Assembly (NCBI RefSeq): GCF_030867145.1
Contig: NC_134428.1
Span: 7,998,001 to 8,062,000, forward strand
DNA: 64,000 nucleotides
DNA from: Opisthocomus hoazin
Taxonomy: Eukaryota; Chordata; Aves; Opisthocomiformes; Opisthocomidae
Direction: 5' to 3'
Positions 61,602-64,000 of this stretch are shown piece by piece; position 1 is the first letter of the stretch, and each line of letters begins with the position of its first letter. Both the position numbers and the translations under genes were made by a program. The notes under the pieces are model-generated. The model was not told the DNA's origin, made no database searches, and saw only the letters and a list, made by a program, of their open reading frames with translations.

Positions 61602-64000
61602 AGTATGTTCCCAAAAGTGCAAAGATCTGGAAAAAATCAAAGGTATCATCCTGCAGATTGTGGATTAAATTGTTAAACATGAAACTACAAGTCAGATTAT
61701 GCATCTATAAAATGAATGTTGAGGTTATTCCACAGCTTATTTGTAAGAAAAAACTCAAAAATTAATGCTTACATTTTAAGACATGTATTAGAAATTGAAA
61801 ATAAATGAAACAAGACCTCCACAACTTAATGGTTAAAATCAAAAATGTAATGAAATTACATCTCCCTATGGACAAAGACTAATTTCCAGGGTTCTGGACC
61901 ATGTGGATTTCATATCAAATGACAAACTGGATTCAAGTTAAATCCAACAGAAGCTAAGAAAGCTTCTTTTCAAATAATGTGTTGTAGGACGAAAGTGAAA
62001 CAGTTGATCTCATTCAGGTAAGAAACACAGAAAGTTAGACAGTAATTAATGCATGCCAAGGAACAAACAAAAAGCAACTAGCTTTGGGCAAGCGTAATCA
62101 ACTTACTGCTTTTCGGGAGAAGAACCAGCCTGGAATCTTATTCTGCGAACTCAACAGCAAAGTTGTACTAACTTTGGTTAGAGCAGAATGTCAAACCAGA
62201 TTCTGTTCCAGGACAGAAATGTACCGACACAAAGTTATGTTTTTATTGAGGTAAACAGAACATTACTGAAAAAGGCGGTATTTAGATGCAGGCTTAAGGC
62301 AAGGAAAAACTTCAGACAAAAGTTTGGCTATAGCTACTATGAGAACTGGAAAGAAGTAAACTCACAGAGTTCTCCCAAGATAGAGAGAAAGAAGATAGAG
62401 GAAAAAAAGGAGAAGTATAATCAGGCACTTCACATACATTCTTTTTAGATTATGTAGAAATTAAATTCAATTTTTGCAAAAACCTCATGACATCCTGAAT
62501 GATGCTAGATGTACAAGTTTAAGTAGTAAAGTAAGTAGAAGTAAATGTACTTGTATTCTTTTCTCTAGTGCTGCATTTCTACAAGTAAAGTAGTTGCTGC
62601 AGCCAGCTCAGGGGCTGCTGCTATTGCTGGCTGTTGTGTTCATGTCAATTTGGGAAGACACGTGCCGCAGTGACAGGTGGTGAAGTAATGCTGTTGCTTT
62701 CAAGTATTTCCACTGTCACCCCGAAATGTCGTATCATTTATGTACTGGAATCCAGGGCTCTTTTAAAGACCTGATGGGAGAAAATTAAGTAAAACAACAC
62801 AGTGCATAAATGCATGCAAGTATTGTATACCCAACATGTTTAGAATACATGGCTGTAATGTTTGAAGAAAAAGGAAATCTTGAGCAGAATTTAAACCCAT
62901 ACTCAGATCCACCATCCCATAACTAATGACACTTCTATTGGGTTTTCAAAAAGAGTGCATCCAATGGTCATCGGAAGCTGCAAGATGCAAAGGATGCAGC
63001 AAACTCACTGGAGTTTAATTATGGAACTGGAGTAACTTGTCAGAAAGTCAGCTATCCAAAATATTTCAAGTTACTAGAAAAACAGTATTTTCCAGAGACT
63101 GATGGGAACTTAAAAACTTTTTAACACGACTGGAGAGAGTGTTTAGCAGACCAGCAAAATAGCGAGGAGCATGCTAGAATCCCAGAGGTACCTCTGCCAG
63201 TGTGTCATACTCATCGTAAATCAGCAGTGAGAAAATAATAGTTGACTTACAGAGGATATTGTTCTACAGCATAAGCTTTGCAAAGATTCAATATGCTCAG
63301 GAAATAATCAATATAAAATTATTGTTTAAATTTAGATTAATTATAAATATTATTTTTATGTCAATAAAAATGAAAGCATAAAATCAAAAGTGTCTGGAGT
63401 TAGAAGGTAGTGATTTTTGGGGCCTTATTCTCTCCTTTATGGCACTTCACATGCTTTTTCATTTCTGTGCAAACTGTAAAACTGAGATTGTCTACTCAGT
63501 ATTTCCGACAGTCATTTGCACTAATTTTATCTGTTATCTAACAGACACTGGAGATACCACAAGGTGAGAGGTGACTTTTAGTTGTTGATTCTCCCTTGCA
63601 AGTTACACATGTAACTTTTTGTGTGCATTTATGCATTTATGTGTGCTTAGGAGATGACTGGAATTTTGCTGCCTGAGATTTAATCCACTGCATAGTTCTG
63701 TCTGAATGATGAACTCTTTCTGCTCTCAGTTTAAGATGTAAGCACCCAGACTGCTTAGTCATAGCATGGTGAGGAACTCAATATTTAAACAGAGTAATCA
63801 TAAATAATGAATCACCAAAAATGTTAATTATTAAAAATGATTAAGATCTCAGGAAGGTCAACATTAAACTGATGTTCCCAGTGAATTACTTCTTTAAAAA
63901 AAAAAAAAATTCTTTTTCAGACATCTAGGTTCTTACAAAAATCCTAAATTACAAAAGCATTACACTTAGTACTTACTTAATAACATACCACTACAAGGAC

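Larger units (their letters stand above)
54693..64000. other. AT-rich intergenic to window end, no gene seen
   Basis: No coding exon of PARN or any other gene was recognised on either strand. Local features are a 20-base T run near 57271, an (AAAC)n tract at about 57580-57605, a 13-bp-stem inverted repeat (58099-58151), a 12-base G run (61462-61473) and a 24-bp duplication (61554-61601). Open frames such as 56243-56602 (-) lack family features. Confidence 0.5.

Overview
The window is nuclear DNA from a bird. It carries four CR1 LINE fragments with the avian 3' tail of short ATTCTATG/ATTCTGTG-type repeats, and two solo LTRs of one retrovirus-like family. No protein-coding exon of a cellular gene could be recognised. 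Two microRNA hairpins fix the locus: miR-193b (13209-13292, +) and miR-365 (18827-18913, +), 5.5 kb apart. A tRNA-Thr(CGT) gene lies 5 kb upstream on the same strand. From memory of the human genome, the order MRTFB (MKL2) - tRNA-Thr-CGT - MIR193B - MIR365A - PARN occurs on chromosome 16p13, all + except PARN. The window therefore most likely covers the bird interval between the 3' end of MRTFB and PARN.

Layout. 1-2030: probable end of a long 3' UTR (MRTFB by synteny) with an AATAAA signal and two Pumilio-type sites. 3560-4750: CR1 fragment on +. 7560-8330: CpG-rich island with the tRNA gene at its downstream edge, followed by a 33-bp minisatellite (8401-8598). 10900-12720: large CpG island with a 26-bp tandem repeat, G-runs of 22 and 24 bases and a consensus splice donor at 12051. 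It ends about 0.5 kb before miR-193b and is the best candidate promoter for the shared primary transcript. 13209-18913: the miRNA cluster, with a motif-dense stretch near 14.2-14.5 kb. 20998-21401: solo LTR with a perfect CRE and 5-bp target duplications. 22505-22765: isolated CpG-rich patch. From there to the end is an AT-rich gene desert, broken by CR1 fragments on the minus strand (42479-43290, 48911-51681, 54234-54692). The second of these is split by another solo LTR with exact target duplications.

How it works together (inference from family knowledge): the CpG island would drive one Pol II transcript processed by Drosha and Dicer to miR-193b and miR-365. The tRNA is an independent Pol III unit. 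The mobile elements are remnants; none encodes a complete set of functions. No new kind of system was found. The most valuable content is the miRNA cluster with its likely promoter, plus the cleanly readable nested LTR-in-CR1 insertion.
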